Shown here: positions 22,807 to 34,880 of the stretch, in pieces | Layout: each line of letters opens with the position of its first letter | How positions within the stretch are numbered: the first letter of the stretch is position 1 | Assembly (NCBI GenBank): GCA_019137255.1 | Contig: WPDH01000160.1 | Coordinates: 186,001 to 250,000, forward strand | Reading direction: 5' to 3' | Origin: Corinectria fuckeliana | Taxonomy: Eukaryota; Ascomycota; Sordariomycetes; Hypocreales; Nectriaceae | Length of the DNA: 64,000 nucleotides | Program-made: the position numbers and the translations under genes | Notes under the pieces: generated by a model | The model's input: only the letters and a program-made list of their open reading frames with translations | The model's database searches: none | Told to the model about the DNA's origin: nothing

Positions 22807-23528
22807 ATGGCACAGAGTTCCATACATGCGAATAGGGTTTCACGATGCTACGGGCGCAGGAGCTTTCGTCACCGCGGATACGAACTGATCGTCATCTCCC
22901 CCACTTACACACACCCTCTTATCGCGTATCATTCCATATCAGCCGTATCAGCAAAGGGGGCGTCGATCATCCAACAAGGGATACGGTACGGGGACTTTTA
23001 CGAATTAGTAACCAATCTAGAACAGGGCAAATGGGCACTAGACGCAGCGCGATGCTCTTGTTGATATTGCCGACGCTGCCCCACGACGTGGATACGCGCC
23101 TCGGCGACATGAGATGCATAGTAGAAAAGAGTTTTCTTTCCTTGGAAAACCCACTCGATCGAAGCGCGAATTAGCGATTAGTAATTGAGGAGAAAATGGA
23201 GAATAAAAACAAAATCAGCCTCTGCACAAAGATTTGCAGAAATTTCCACCATTCGCTAGCCTGTATTTATCGTATGCGGCTTTGACGCCACCCTGTCCCT
23301 TCCGCTAAGGTTTTGTCTCAATAGCTCGGGACGGAGATTCCGGCCTCATTTAGTTGGATGGGTGGATATCCTAGCAATCGTGAGTGAGCGGGTGCTGTGA
23401 TGCCAAGTTGAGATGGAGCCGAGTCAGGGAATGCAGAAAGAAGCCATGTTTGGCAGAAAGATTATCGATTGTTCGTCATTATTCTAAGTCGTTTATGATA
23501 CACAACATACATTATTACGCTTACGCTC
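22807..23528. other. intergenic, 0.7 kb, tail-to-tail spacer
   Basis: This separates the membrane protein gene (plus) from the GH12 gene (minus). No gene or repeat recognised. Confidence 0.45.
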
Positions 23529-25167
23529 TTACGCCGATACCACGCCTATTGACAGACGCGGGACGTCAAATGTGACGGTCTTGTTGGACGAGTACGCCTC
23601 AGTCCCCCAACTCATGTATCCAATGTAGTCGGAAGACGAGGGGTAGTTTTTCACGTCTGCCGTCATGACATAGTCAATCAGAGGATACAGGTTTCCCTTG
23701 AAATCGGTGGTGACATCGAACGACATCCAGGTCAGGACGACCTGGTCGTTGCTGTTCTTGCCGGTCCAGAGACCACTGCGGCGAGTTAGCGGCAAGGAGT
23801 GAGACGTGACGATTAGCAACACTTACAACTTGGTATCGCCGATGGTAATGTTCTTCTTCGACGCCACCGTCTCGCCGTCAACCGTCAGGCCGATGGGCTG
23901 GGTGGCCGTTCCGATGGCGGCGAACCACACCATGACTTCGTGCGAGGCCTTGGTGCTCTCGCCAGCCTTGGTCTTGTCCGTGTCCAAGAACATATCCATG
24001 GCCACGTTGCCGTTCATGAGGGCCTTGTCGAGGGCGTCGACGTCGGTGGTCTTGGAGGCATTCTTGCCGACGCCGTACGTCCACTCGAAGTCGATGTTGA
24101 GCTTGTCCAGGGCCGAGACCTTGAGCGGGAACACGTCCTCGACCTTGATGTTGGGGAAGGCGTGCACGGGGGCCGTCTCGGGGCCTTGCGGGTACTCCCA
24201 CGTCACCGACCACTTCGGGGCGGTGGTGTTGGTGGCGTAGGTTTTGTTGTTGTTGGTGGTGACCTGGGTTGCGTGTTAGACAGGGGGCCGCGTTGCTTCG
24301 GTAGCCGGCATGGAGTGACATGATGATGATGCCCAGCCGATCGTCCAAGGCCGATGAGTGGAGACGGCCAAGGTGCAGAAAGGCGGGGAGGTTTGCTTGG
24401 GAAGGCTTGGGAAGGCTTGAAAAGGTTCGACGGAGATGCTTGTTTACTTACGTAGAGACACAACGAGCCCTCATCGCCTTCGTCCCATCCCCACTGGTTG
24501 GGGTTCACTGCAAGATGTGTTGTCAGCCATGTGCATGTGCAGCAATATTGGTATGGGTATGTAGTGTGATATAAAATGGGGGGGATGCATATGTCGTCTA
24601 GCGCATGTCCAAGTAGACGGCAGGACAGCATGGGAGAAGGGAAGGGATGGGACGGGACGGGAGGGAACGGGAAGGGAGACAAGGAGTGAGTCGAGGCAGG
24701 TCTCGTCAGCGATCTGCTGCATCGAGTCACTCCGACGCCAGCCACACGTTGGTGAGTACCGTAGGTAGGACAACAACGGCCGGCGGGAGCATGGCAGCGG
24801 AAGCACGACAGCGCGTGCGGTGCGACGTGACGAGCAGCAGATGCCGTGCTGTCGTTACACGCAAGGCAGACAGACGACATGGCTGACAGATCGACAGATA
24901 GGCAGATAGACAGACGGACAGATGGACAAGCTGGACAGGCGGACATGTGCTGAGAGGCAGTGACTTACGTGTGTACTCCTGTCCCTTGGTCGGGGGAACA
25001 ATACCGGCCGACTTCTTGCACGACGACTGGGCGGTGGTCTTGTTGTCGACAAACAGCGGCGACTTGCCCGACGAGGTGCGATGCTGCTGGATGCTCATCA
25101 GGACGCCCAGGGTGACGCCGACGGGCAGGGCCAAGAGGCCAAAGTTGACGAGCCATCGGACACCCAT
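23529..25167 (-). CDS. glycoside hydrolase family 12 enzyme with N-terminal hydrophobic anchor or signal
   Basis: The exons are 25167-24969, 24507-24452, 24263-23827 and 23775-23529, giving 312 aa. The N-terminus carries a hydrophobic helix (LLALPVGVTLGVLMSI, about residues 11-26) preceded by Arg, so it is either a signal peptide or a type II anchor. The GH12 beta-sandwich follows. The predicted nucleophile Glu is about 194 (HEVMVWFAAIG) and the acid/base Glu about 290 (WGTEAY); both match the family's conserved positions. Several N-glycosylation sequons are present. GH12 enzymes are retaining endo-beta-1,4-glucanases or xyloglucanases acting outside the cell. Intron 1 is 461 nt, unusually long for this window, and contains degenerate GACAGA repeats. 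Substrate cannot be read from sequence. Confidence 0.83.
24885..24946 (+). repeat. degenerate GACAGAT-type short tandem repeat in GH12 intron 1
   Basis: Units of GACAGA(T/C), GGCAGAT and GACGGACA follow one another for about 60 bp inside the first intron. Similar GACA-rich sequence recurs in the upstream region at about 25530-25640. Confidence 0.6.
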
Positions 25168-25887
25168 GGCCGGAAGGGGAAAGTATTAAAAAAAAAAAAC
25201 GAGTGTTGAGGGAGGGAACGGGGGGGAAACGAGCGTGTTTGTTTGGTGTGTCCGAATTTCTGGTGTTGATGTGCCCGGAGGAGAGAGAAGGAAACGGTTC
25301 GACGGGGGGAGAAACGAGCGTGAGTACGAATAAACAGGAGTGGTTGAGGGCGTGTTGTGTTTGTCTGTGGAAGCAGATGGGCGGGCGAGTAAGCACGGCA
25401 AGGCAAGCAACGACGCAAAGCAATCAAAAGACTGCGGCGGCAAGGGAGCGAGCGAGCGAGTGTGCAGTCGGCAGGTCAGTCGGTAGGTTAGATAGGTGGC
25501 AGGTAGGGGTATCAGGGGGGTGATGAGATAGATCGACAGATGCAAAAGGACAGCCAAGACAAGGACAAGGAGACAAAGCTGAGCCAAGACAAGCCAAGCC
25601 GAGAGTGACAGAGTGACAGACAGACGGAGACGAACAGAGCTGCCAGATAGACGGACAGAGCTGAGATTTGAGAATGAGAATTGTACAAAGTACAGAGTAA
25701 AGCTACGTACGGATGGATACAAAGAACAAAGACTGCAAGGCGAGGACGGATCTTCCGGTAGTCCAATCATCCGCCCATTCAGCAAGGGCTCTAATTACTA
25801 GACTCATCCATCAATGCCCGCTCAGCTTTCACTCGCTCTCTCTCTCTCTCATGCTTACCCCTGTTTCTCGTCTTTCTCTCACTGACG

Positions 25888-25902
25888 CCCCCCCCCCCCC
25901 NN
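25888..25902. other. 13-bp C run ending in an NN assembly gap
   Basis: A run of 13 C is followed by two undetermined bases at 25901-25902. The true length of the homopolymer, and possibly more sequence, is unresolved. Confidence 0.9.
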
Positions 25903-27389
25903 AGATATGATATACGCCCTTGTCACGCCTCGCCCACTGTCTACGTCTCTCCCCTCCCTCCAATTTTCCTTCTTCTTCGCCCTCTTCTCGTACTTTTATT
26001 TCTGGCTTTCCATTTCTCCGTGCCTTCGTCCGCCTTTGCCCTGCCTTGTATATTATCGCCCCTGCACTAACTACCTACCTAGCCTGGCCGCACACCACTA
26101 AATCTGCTACATCACGGAACGGCCACTCTTCTCCTCGAGGGGAAAGGCAAAAAAGCGGGCGCAGGGAGCAAAAGACACGAGCACAACCAAACGAACCCAA
26201 CGAACGGCCATTACTGATGTCAGACGCCTACATACTTAAACCTCTCCACCCACACGAAGACAGGCACACGAAGAACAGGGGACGGGGGGCCCACAACCCT
26301 TGGAGCCCACGCCATGCAGGGGCTCTTTTCCTCTCGGTCCAGGGGTCAAGGCAGCCGAGATGTTGCCTCCATGATTAGTCCATGTAAACAATATTCAACC
26401 CCTGTGCAAGGCCTGTGTCCCAATTGCCGACATGCCGAGGGTGCAACCGAGCCCCACGCGTCTAGGTCGCTTCGAGACTGGCTGGGCTGGGCTGGGCTGA
26501 ACGAGATAACAGATCCAATTAGCTCTGAAAACCCGGTTGCGAGATCGAGCCAACGCCCGGCCGGGATAGAGAGAACCAGCCAGAGCAAAGAAGGACGAAA
26601 GCTGAAAGGAAAAAAAAAAGAAAGAAAAAAAAGGTCCAAGTTTTTGGCGCCGCCCCTGAACCGGAACCCGGGATCCCCCCTGTAAAGCCGACATGGTGTT
26701 TCTCTGGGCCGTCCACTGTCTCTGGCTCTCTCGCCCCCCCCGCCGGCGCAAAGCTCGCTCGTTCGCTCCTTAGCCAATGGCCGCGATACGAGGAGGGAAT
26801 GCTACTGGCGCCCGGCCTGTCCCTCCCCGTCATAGTAGCACTGTACCTGGAAAAGAGTCGAGCGCGAAGTTGCTTCGTACTCCGTAAAGTCCCCGATTGC
26901 GAGTATTCCCCCTGTAAGCCCGTATCAGACTCCTACCTCTGGGGGGGCCTTCTCCGCTTGGGAATGAGGGGGAACATGTCGTGCCGGTACGTACAAGGCT
27001 GATTGATGGATGGATGGGCGAAGGGCATACGAGAACGAGGCTGGCTGGCTGACCAACAAACGCCCACCCACCACCAGACATTGAACATGAACATGCCACG
27101 CCCGGCCGCAGCAAGCCTAATGAACCCTCGCACGAGGCTAATAACAAGCATTCACTCCCCGTACTCCACACACAGACAGCTGCCCCGAGCACACAGCACC
27201 CGACTCTCAGCTCGCAGCTCCCAACTCTCAGCTCTCAGCTCCCAACACACAGCACGCCAGGAAGCAAAACAAAATAAACCAAGCCAAAAGGCAAGACAAG
27301 ATCAGCAAGACAGGCCCACACAAGAAAAAGTCCCGGTTTAAAATAAATAAAAAGGACCGTCGATACAGTTTCCGTCCCGTCTTGTTTTA

Positions 27390-27446
27390 CCCCCCCCCCC
27401 CCCCCCCCCCCTTCCCNNTTTTTTTTTCCCCCCCCCCCCCCCCCCC
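27390..27446. other. long C homopolymers flanking an NN assembly gap
   Basis: There are 22 C at 27390-27411, NN at 27417-27418, 9 T, then 19 C at 27428-27446. This looks like two reads joined in a hard-to-sequence tract. The local order should be treated as uncertain. Confidence 0.9.
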
Positions 27447-28177
27447 TCCCTTCGCGCGCGCCCCGCCCGATGCCTCTAATTTTACCCACGTTCGGGGGGG
27501 GGGCGGCGCCCGTAAAACTAGACCCCGTCGTGTTGCGGTTTATGACAGCTCCGCGCGCTCCGAGTGGGAGACATCCGGAGTGGGAGGGGGGAATAGAGGA
27601 TCCATCATCCATGCCAGTACATGTATCTAGGTACGTAGTAGAAGTGAGGACAGGCCCCTTGCCGGTGATTGCTGATCTCTCTCTCTTTCTATCATCTCTC
27701 TATCTCTCTCTCACTCTCTCTTGACACTCTTTTCCTTTCGTGCTCCATCCCATTGCATCCCATCCCATCCCATCCCTCGTGCTTGGTTCTCCCGTGCTTG
27801 CATCTCCCTCTCTCGCTTGTTCCTTTTCTTTCTCACGCTTCTCGTGTCGAACCGGAGGCTAGGGATTGACCTTGACTGTCGTTCATCTCGTCTTTTCTGT
27901 CAGGTAACACACACTCACACGCATACATACTCGCATATACAAACAACACAAGCACAAACACGAACCCACACATACTGTCGTCTCTCGCAGTTGTTTGTCC
28001 ACACTCGTTTTTATAAGATACGCAAGAGGAGAAGCAAGAGAGACACGCTACCTACAGCTCGCCCTTCGTTTGCATCATTCCCCTGCAATCCCACACCTTC
28101 GCTCAAAGCTTCCTTTGCATCCATCCATCCATCCACGCAACTAGACGCATGCGGTAGGGCTCTTCGACGCAGACGTC

Positions 28178-30755
28178 ATGAACGGGTATACAGGGTTCGG
28201 CGAGGGAGGCCGCGACCAGGAGTACAGAGAGATGGTTGAGATGGACGTTCAGCATCAGCAGTACCAGCAGCAGCAAACGAACCAGCAGCAGCAGCAATAT
28301 CAGCAACAACCCCAAGACCAACACCCCTATCAACAGGACCAGCAGCAGCCGTATCAAGCCTACCAGCCCTACGACGACAACCAGGGCCGGTCCATCACGG
28401 AGCACCCCCGCTCCATGAGGCCGACGCCCGCCCACGTCGACGACTACGCCTTCGGCTCTCCGGAATGGCCTCTGTCGGCCGGCGGGAGCCCCAACCCGAA
28501 CCAGCACTTCTTCGCCGATACGCCCGGCGGCTCTCGCTCGGGTACGCCGTCGCTCCGCAGCGGCCAGGCCACGCCCTTCGACGGGCCCGGCGGCCACCGA
28601 CACCCCAACTCGTCCGTCGATTGGAGACCATCCAGCCTCATGGTGAGTCCCAAACCCCCGTTCGCATCGTCGTCCCTCAGCGTCAGGCAGTCCGTGACTG
28701 ACTCGTTCGATTCCGACAAGCAGAACCAGAGCCACCTGAGTCTCGCGGCCCTGCTGCCCGGCGGAGGCGGCTCGACGCCCTCGCCGCCCAACGCCTCCAA
28801 GGACTACGTGAGCTCCAACTCGATCCAGCAGATCCACAAGCGCGACGACACGGAGCTGTGGACGGGCTGGAAGCGCCACGCCTACAAGCTGGTGCCGTAC
28901 CTGACCTTCATCAACATGGTCCTGTATGTGGGCTACCTCGCCTTGCGCGTCCTCTGCATCGTGTGGGCGCAGCAGGCGCAAAAGGCCGTCTACGCCGCGG
29001 CGTGGATCTTCATCGCCGTCGAGGTCCTCGTGGCCATCCCCTCGATGATGCACACCACCATGACCATGTGGGCGTCTAAGCGGCGCAACCGCCCCAAGTT
29101 GAGGCTGACGGGCATGGACGTGCCGACCGTCGACATCTTCGTGACGTGCTGCGGCGAGGAGGACGAGGTGGTCATGGACACGGTCCGCGCCGCCTGCGAC
29201 CAGGACTACCCCCTCGACCGGTTCCGCGTCGTCATCCTCGACGACGGCAAGTCGGCCGGCCTCGAGAGCGCCGTCGCCAGCCTGTCCCATACGTATCCCA
29301 ACCTGCACTACATCGCGCGCGTCAAGATCCCCGGGGTGCCTCACCACTTCAAGGCCGGCAACCTGAACAACGGTTTGGACCAGATGCACCTGCTGCCCGG
29401 CGGCGCTGGACAGTTCATGGCTGCGCTGGACGCCGATATGGTAAGCATCCGAAGCTGCTCCCAACAGCTGAACTAGTCAACAATCTAACCTCCCGCAGAT
29501 TCCCGAGCGTGACTGGCTGCGTGCCATCCTCCCTCACCTGCTCATTGACCCCAAGGTAGCCCTCGCCTGTCCCCCGCAGCTCTTCTACAACACGCCTCCC
29601 TCGGACCCCCTCGCCCAGTCCCTCGACGTCTTCGTCCACGTCATCGAGCCCATCAAGGACTCGCTCGGCGTCGCCTGGTGCACGGGATCCGGATACATCG
29701 TCCGCCGCGAGGCCCTCGACCACATTGGAAACTTCCCGCTTGGCTCGCTCGCCGAAGACGTCGCCACCTCGACGCTGATGCTGGGCAAGGGCTGGAAGAC
29801 GTCGTACGTGCACGAGCCGCTTCAGTTCGGAACTGTCCCCGAGGACTACGGCGGCCACCTGAAGCAGCGCACGCGATGGGCCATTGGAACCGTCGACAAC
29901 TCGTTCAAGATGAACTTTTGTCTGTGGGGCGACCAGGTCAAGAACCTGAGCTTCGCCCAGCGCACCCTGGGCTTCATCTACGCGTCGCTGAACCTGTACA
30001 CCATCCTGCTTACCATTTCCATGTTCGCCATCCCCGTCATCCTGGCCTGGGGCAAGCCGCTGGTGGCGTACGCCAACGAGAAGCAGCTGCGGTGGCTCAT
30101 CTGGGGCTGCTTCGTGACGACGATACTCAACCGCGTCTGCGAGTTCATCCTCTACCTCCCGTCCGGATACCACACGGGCCAGCGCGGCTCCCGCTACCAG
30201 ATGTGGATGTCGCCGTACATTGCCCTGTCCATCATCCGATCCTTCATGCTGCCCAAGTGGCTGGGCGGCGAGGCGCAGGCCTTCAAGCCCACGGGATCCC
30301 TCGGGTCGGCGCTCAACGAGCGAGACGCCAAGCTCAAGAAGGGCATGTTCCGCCGGCTCTGGGGCATCCTGTTCGGCTACATGGCCTTTTTCCACCTGGC
30401 GTTTGTGTATCTGACGCTGACGGCGCTGGTCGTCACGGTGTACCGCTGCTTCTGGCGCGAGTACGGGCTGCGCGACCTCCTGATCAGCCTGCTCACGCAC
30501 GCCTTCTGGCCGCCTCTGACCTTTGTCTTCCTGTGCAGCTCCATGTGGATTCCCGTCATGTACGCCATCGACCCGCCGATTATGCCGGACCGCGAGGAGC
30601 TGCTGGACCGCGACCCCAAGACGCGCGTGGCGCACCCGACGAGCAAGAGCAAGAAGATTGCCTTTAGCGGGCAGGCGGCGTGGTTCGAGACCGAGTACAC
30701 GCTGACGACGCTGTACACGATACTGGTGTTTGTGTGCTCGTTTATTTTTTACTAA
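28178..30755 (+). CDS. cellulose-synthase-like family 2 glycosyltransferase with Gln-rich N-terminus
   Basis: The exons are 28178-29440 and 29499-30755, giving 839 aa. Residues 20-70 are dominated by Gln (blocks of up to five). About residues 70-225 are a Ser/Pro-rich disordered region. Two membrane helices follow (about 235-262 and 270-295). The GT-A catalytic domain has all four signature elements: DDGKS about 354, DAD about 418, EDV about 506 and QRTRW about 543. Five C-terminal helices follow, ending at the extreme C-terminus. These processive enzymes polymerise beta-glucans from UDP-sugars at the plasma membrane. Aspergillus Tft1, a mixed-linkage glucan synthase, is a likely relative; the product here is not provable from sequence. 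The long CA/CT-rich leader upstream suggests regulated expression. Confidence 0.88.
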
Positions 30756-32584
30756 ACATATTAATGATTGTTACGATAATGTATGTACAGGGGGGGTTAG
30801 GAGAAGAGGCGATGAGGGGACAGGAGATAAACAAGCGAGCACAAGAAACCCCGTATGCGCAATTGGATAGAGGGTGGCCCTTGATGGGAAGACACAGGCA
30901 ACAATAGTAAGAGGGCTCGAGAGATCAGAACCAGAACGAGATATCAGATAATTTACGGATAATCGAATATGGGAGTAATCATAATCAACCCTCAATTTCT
31001 TCAATGCATGATGCATAATGAATGGACGCATTGATGCATCTCGTTGGCGTCTGGCATGTGGTCGGGACCGGATGAACCTGAGCACCGGAGACTTGGCGGC
31101 CTCTGCGTTCTTAATCTTGCTCGCATTGGGACGCCAAGATTACACTTTGTCCCAGGTACGAATACGCATCATCTAGCAACAAAGAAAGCAAGCCCGGCGT
31201 CCTCCGCACCATCGGCATCTGCATGGGACGAGTTGACTCCATACCATGTACGACGAAAGAAAGGTTTGTTGAATCGCGTTCGAGCGGTGTGAGAGCATGT
31301 ACGGAATCCCGTCCTATCCTATCCCCATCCCAGGGCGGTGGAGCTGCAAGAAAGACAGAGAGAGACAGAGGGAGAGGAGAAGAGAAGAGCTCTCGATGCA
31401 GATCTCAATCCACATTTCCAGGCACATGGCTTTTTGGCGTGTCTGGAAGTGGAAGTGTGTGTCCTCGGCAGCTTGTGAGAGGCCTGCGCCTCCTCAACCA
31501 AACGCCGGTCGGTTCGCTCCCTGTACGACCCGGGGGCCTGCTCCACCTGCATCTTGACAAGCATCTTTTGACATTCAGCGGCGAGTCAATCATGTGTCCA
31601 TCTTGTTCCATTCTTGGCCGGGTTGGATGTCATCCGCGTTTGGGGCGTCGAATACTAGCAATTAGCAGGCAGTGACTTTGATGCCATGTACTGATAACCT
31701 ACTACATATCTGTATGTAGCCTTGAGATGGACTTGATCTATTACTACCATGTATCTACCATGTATGTACGGAGTGCGCACCTCGTAGTCTCGATATCCCC
31801 TGCGCTGCTCAGACTGCATCAGGGTCTAGCTCGACTTTATTCCCTGCTCATCTCTGCTCGTCCCCTCCTCATCCCTACGCATCCCCAATGCCCCAATGCC
31901 TTTTTCGAGTCCCTCCCTCCCTCCCCCTCTCCTCTCCTTCGGCTCCTCTTTCTCTTCTCCTCCCCCTCCTCCGTCTTCCGTCTTCCGTCTTCCGTCTCCG
32001 TCTCCAGCATTTCCCGCAACAGTGGAACCCCCCTCCCCTTCTCCGTGACGTAGTACGCAACACCCGACTCCGTAGCCAAACGGCCACCGTCCCATTGGCC
32101 CGTAGAGGAGGAGTGCTGGCCGAGCGGTGTTGGCGAGAAAGGGTCTGGACCCCTATTTTTTCCTTCCCTCCCCCCCCCTTCTTCTGCTAGGGTCGTAGCA
32201 AAAGGCCCGCCCTACCAAGGGTACGGATGCTTTTGGTACCTGCGAAAGACTCGGTACCGGTACTAATGGCTGCGGTCGCGCATTTACCGTTGGGAGTTGA
32301 GTTGGGACAGCGGAGCCTCTACCTTTTTTTTTTTTTTTTTCTCCTCCTCCTCTCCTGGGAGTGGTGCTGTGGCTTGATTGGGACAAGGCAAAGGACCCTG
32401 CCCCCCAAGTTAATAAATCTGTCCCCTAGACCGCGCAAGAGTTTTCTGCTCTTCTTCTTCTTCTTTACAACTCTTCTCACCCGTGACTAGTCATCTTTCT
32501 CACCCGTGGTGTCCGTTGTCGTCAGTTTCGTTTCTTCACAGGCCTCTCTTTATCGCCCGTCAACAGTTGTGTGTGTTCATCATC
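30756..32584. other. intergenic, 1.8 kb
   Basis: This lies between the GT2 stop and the desaturase start. It contains CT-rich tracts at about 31.9-32.05 kb and a 17-bp T run at 32324-32340, followed by a pyrimidine-rich leader before the desaturase. No gene recognised. Confidence 0.5.
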
Positions 32585-34035
32585 ATGGCGGTCCGACAAC
32601 GCACCTCCTCAACCACGACTACGCTCGTGGTCGAGAAGCCTGCTGCCACTGTCATCGTGGAGCCCACCACTCAGGCAAGCAAATATTCCTGTTTCTTCTT
32701 TGCCCTTGTGCTTTCCCATTCACCAAATTATTCCTCTAACATCTCCCCGTAGATCCTCCCGGAACCCATCTTCCCCGACATCAAGTCCATCAAGGATGCC
32801 ATCCCCGCGCACTGCTTCCAGCCCTCCCTCTTCACGTCGTACTACTACGTCGTCCGCGACTTCGCCATGGTCGCCACCCTCGTCTGGGCCGCCTTGACCT
32901 TCATCCCGGCCATCCCCGACCCGCTCCTCCGCGGCGCCGCCTGGATGGCCTACGGCTTCCTCCAGGGCCTCTTCTGCACCGGCATCTGGATCCTCGGCCA
33001 CGAGTGCGGCCACGGCGCCTTCTCGCTGCACAACCGCGTCAACAACGTCACCGGCTGGGCCCTCCACAGCTTCCTGCTCGTGCCCTTCTTCTCGTGGAAG
33101 TTCTCGCACCACCGCCACCACCTCTACCACGGCCACATGGAGAAGGACATGGCCTTTGTGCCCGCCACCGAGCCCAAGCCGTCCCGCCAGACGCTGCTCG
33201 CCGGCGTCGGCCTCGAGGAGCTCTTCGAGGACACGCCCATCTCGCAGACCCTGCGCCTCCTCGGCCACCAGCTCTTCGGCTGGCAGATCTACCTGCTGTT
33301 CAACGCCACCTCGGGCAAGGGCAGCATGCAGCGCGAAGTCGGCGGCATCGCCAAGTGGCTGCGCGTGAGCCACTTCGACCCCACCAGCGCCGTCTTCCGT
33401 CCCAGCGAGGCCGTCTTCATCTTCCTGTCCGACGTCGGCCTGGCCCTGATGGCCACCGTCCTCTACTTTGTCGCCCAAGAGATTGGCGCCTCGACCACGT
33501 TCCTCCTCTACGGCGTCCCCTACCTCTGGGTTCACCACTGGCTGGGTGAGTACTCGTTGAATCCCGAATCCAGGTCCCTTGGATCGAAGCTTGCGCGCGA
33601 TTGCTGACGGCCTCTATTGCAGTGGCCATCACCTATCTCCACCACCACCACGCCGACGTCCCCCACTACACCCCCGAGGGCTGGACCTACGTCAAGGGCG
33701 CCCTCGCCACCGTCGACCGCGACTTTGGCTTCATCGGCAAGCACCTCTTCCACGGCATCATCGAGAAGCACGTTATCCACCACCTGTTCCCGTAAGCTTG
33801 CCACTCCTCCTCCGTCTTCTCCCTCGGCGCCAGACGCCAGACCACGCTAACAACCCGCAGCCGCATCCCCTTCTACAAGGCTGACGAGGCCACCGAGGCC
33901 GTCCTCCCCGTCTTGGGCCACCACTACGTCCGCGACCCGCGCAGCTTCCTCGGGCAGCTCTGGTCCGTCTTCGGGACGCTCAAGTACGTCGAGCACGACC
34001 CCACCCGCCCCGGCGCGATGAGGTGGGCGAAATAG
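32585..34035 (+). CDS. membrane fatty acid desaturase, delta-12 (oleate) type
   Basis: The exons are 32585-32674, 32753-33545, 33623-33791 and 33861-34035, giving 408 aa. The first intron begins with GC (CAG|GCAAGC...GTAG), needed for frame; the others are GT-AG. All three histidine boxes are intact: HECGH about 112, HHRHH about 148 and HVIHH about 344. There are four or more hydrophobic helices, plus TYLHHHHADVPHY before the third box. The GHMEKDMAFVP stretch is typical of the fungal delta-12/omega-3 group. The enzyme introduces a double bond into membrane-bound oleate in the ER, using cytochrome b5. The N-terminus is short compared with many fungal orthologues. Regioselectivity (delta-12 versus delta-15) cannot be settled from sequence alone. 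Confidence 0.88.
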
Positions 34036-34839
34036 AGGGCTTCGTCGACGACGCCCCTTCCCACTTGAAACGAAAAGGATTTAAAACGGAACCCGGCATA
34101 GACGTGATGATTAGAACTAGAGTACAGGTTGTAGACAATGTATAAAGCGGGGTGCTTCTTCGACTCCAACGTGCAGATTGATTGATTGAAGAATTGTGGC
34201 ATCAACGCCTCGGTTTCAGTTAAAGAGGCCCATTCCCAAATCCAGCAAGTCTTGATCCCCGCCCGCGTCCTTGATTGGCCCGACGAGCCATGCGAGATGC
34301 AAGATCCACCAAGATACATAATCTACGGCGCAGCCAATCGCTGGATAAGCGCGACGAGAAACGAGGGAGGGATCACCGCAGATAAGATGACGGATAAGAT
34401 GACAGATAAGATGAGCAGAAACAAATCGCGTGGTCTAGACTGAATTACCGGACGGAAATTCGCCCTGATCTTGGGGACTGCCATCTTCACATGCCAGCCA
34501 CGTCGCGGCACATGCTTTTTCTATATTTAATTCCCACCCTCCAACAGGAACTCGTGAAAAACTCCATAGATGATGGTGTGACGGGGCGGTAAGAGCCGCT
34601 ACGCCCAAGGCGGGAGGCCTATCGGGATTACACGGAGATCGTCTTGACCGAGATCAAAATCCCAGCCAGCAAACAAGTTATCTAAAAAGCTTGCCTGTGT
34701 CTTCTAGTATGTGCTCCAGCTTTTGTTCGAGTTGCACAGCCTCCCTCCTCGAACGCACGTGCAAGCTCAGCAGCTGCCATGTAGCCAAGAAGTGTATGGC
34801 AGCCGATAAGCATCAGCCTCATTAGCATCCATCATCATT

Positions 34840-34880
<41 letters not shown>

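Larger units (their letters stand above)
25168..28177. other. 3-kb low-complexity divergent promoter region
   Basis: This spacer lies between the GH12 start (minus) and the GT2 start (plus). It is rich in simple sequence: GACA repeats, a (CT)8 run at about 25835-25850, CT-rich tracts near 27.67-27.72 kb, a CA-rich leader at 27.90-27.96 kb, and long C runs with two NN gaps. No gene is recognised. The pyrimidine-rich and CA-rich parts before 28178 look like a long 5' leader of the GT2 gene. Confidence 0.55.

Noticed and set aside
28103..29464. 453-codon open frame on the minus strand
   Set aside because: It lies entirely opposite the GT2 coding sequence, is Val/Gly/Arg-rich, and is a shadow of GC-rich codon use.
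32720..33538. 272-codon minus-strand frame
   Set aside because: It is a shadow of the desaturase gene, which has intact histidine boxes.
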